DNA of 35,474 nt from Prosthecobacter sp. (GTDB lineage Bacteria > Verrucomicrobiota > Verrucomicrobiia > Verrucomicrobiales > Verrucomicrobiaceae): NCBI GenBank assembly GCA_030827515.1, contig JAUREI010000019.1, forward strand, positions 1 to 35,474, in the 5' to 3' direction. Under the pieces are notes generated by a model. The model did not search any database. It was not told the DNA's origin and saw only the letters and a list, made by a program, of their open reading frames with translations. Below are positions 34,778 through 35,474 of this stretch, in pieces; the stretch's first letter is position 1, and each line of letters opens with the position of its first letter. The translations under genes and the position numbers were made by a program.

Positions 34778-35334
34778 GCCGTCGCCTCGACCATGCGTTG
34801 CTGGGAATCCCGGACGAAACGCAACTGCCACCAACGGGCGACCGGAAAGCCGATCCAGGCGAGCGGATGGCGTGGTTTGGAAAAGGCATGGATGACATAC
34901 CAGACGCTGTTGTCCCCGCGGTGTTCGACAACAAAGGCCTCCTCGCCACACTCGGCATGCTCGGGCAGCGTGCCATAGACAAAACCATGCGAGGCCGGAG
35001 AGTCCAAGCGCTGGAGAATCCGGCAGGGATTGACCCACCAAAGGCCGGCCAGGCGGACCACCATCGCGACAATATCGCCCGGGGCCTGGCCGGTGGAGCG
35101 TGTGCGCGCGACACTGGCCCAGTGCGGAAACATTCGCCAGGCATCCAGGGCATCCGCGGCTCGCTGATACGCCTCGCTTCCCGATCCCAGGCGAATTTCA
35201 TGGCGATCCACCAAAAAGCCCTGGGCCGGCGGGTGTGCCACGCCGCCCGCGTGGCGATAGGACAGGGGAGCCTCTGCCCAGGCAGCAAGGCAGGGGTCGA
35301 GCCTGTCCGGCGTGGGTGACTGCAGGCAGGTCAT
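34774..35334 (-). CDS. DUF1990 family protein
   Basis: RHEIRLGSGSEAYQRAADALDAWRMFPHW, AFVVEHRGDNSVWYVIHAFSKPRHPLAWIGFPVARWWQLRF; stop overlaps the YndJ-like start (ATGA). Confidence 0.8.
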   Translation of the reverse strand: MTCLQSPTPDRLDPCLAAWAEAPLSYRHAGGVAHPPAQGFLVDRHEIRLGSGSEAYQRAADALDAWRMFPHWASVARTRSTGQAPGDIVAMVVRLAGLWWVNPCRILQRLDSPASHGFVYGTLPEHAECGEEAFVVEHRGDNSVWYVIHAFSKPRHPLAWIGFPVARWWQLRFVRDSQQRMVEATA

Positions 35335-35448
35335 GCGCCAGCCAACATGGGTCAGGCCGCGACGGGGAGGAAGCGGAAAAGGCGGATTTTTTTCATGCTG
35401 GCCTACACAACTTTTTGATTCTTGCCGGCCTGAGTGCATCGGTCTGTC

Positions 35449-35474
35449 ATGCCCCTGCGCGCAGTCATCTTCGA
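35449..35474 (+). CDS. Start of a possible HAD-superfamily hydrolase, truncated at window end
   Basis: ATG at 35449 gives MPLRAVIF, compatible with the motif-I start MPLRAVIFDxDG; only 8 codons visible. Confidence 0.3.

Noticed and set aside
1-35474. CRISPR arrays, tRNA/rRNA genes, transposases, phage or known defence genes
   Set aside because: None recognised on reading either strand or the ORF translations; tRNAscan-SE and Infernal would be needed to exclude small RNAs.

Overview
This 35.5 kb GC-rich bacterial window looks chromosomal. The gene content (PSD1/DUF1549-DUF1553 cytochrome protein, DUF1501, ThuA, NIPSNAP, a large Ig-like secreted protein) suggests the Planctomycetota/Verrucomicrobiota group; this is inferred from protein content only. 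I support about 28 protein-coding genes and see no rRNA, tRNA, CRISPR array or transposase. Housekeeping and core genes: recG, a class II histone deacetylase-like gene, ccoG with a TauE/DsbD_2-type gene, a SurA/PPIase, an RlmM-like methyltransferase, rlmN, prfA and rpmE. The most interesting part is about 22.8-31.8 kb. A DUF1549/DUF1553 (PSD1) c-type cytochrome gene and a DUF1501 gene sit between two NarL/LuxR-type two-component systems. The first histidine kinase carries two extracytoplasmic discoidin-like modules that closely resemble a module embedded in the adjacent PSD1 protein; both contain the identical string DYIFALGELQ. This suggests a sensor and its effector share a ligand-recognition fold. 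Other points for follow-up: tandem in-frame stop codons (TGA TAG) interrupting a copper-monooxygenase-like gene at the left edge; a 53-codon FixH-like ORF missing from the ORF track; a perfect hairpin over the likely rlmN start codon; a sigma/anti-sigma/PDZ operon preceded by a long palindrome; a 123-bp in-gene repeat; and a pair of secreted proteins behind an AT-rich island.
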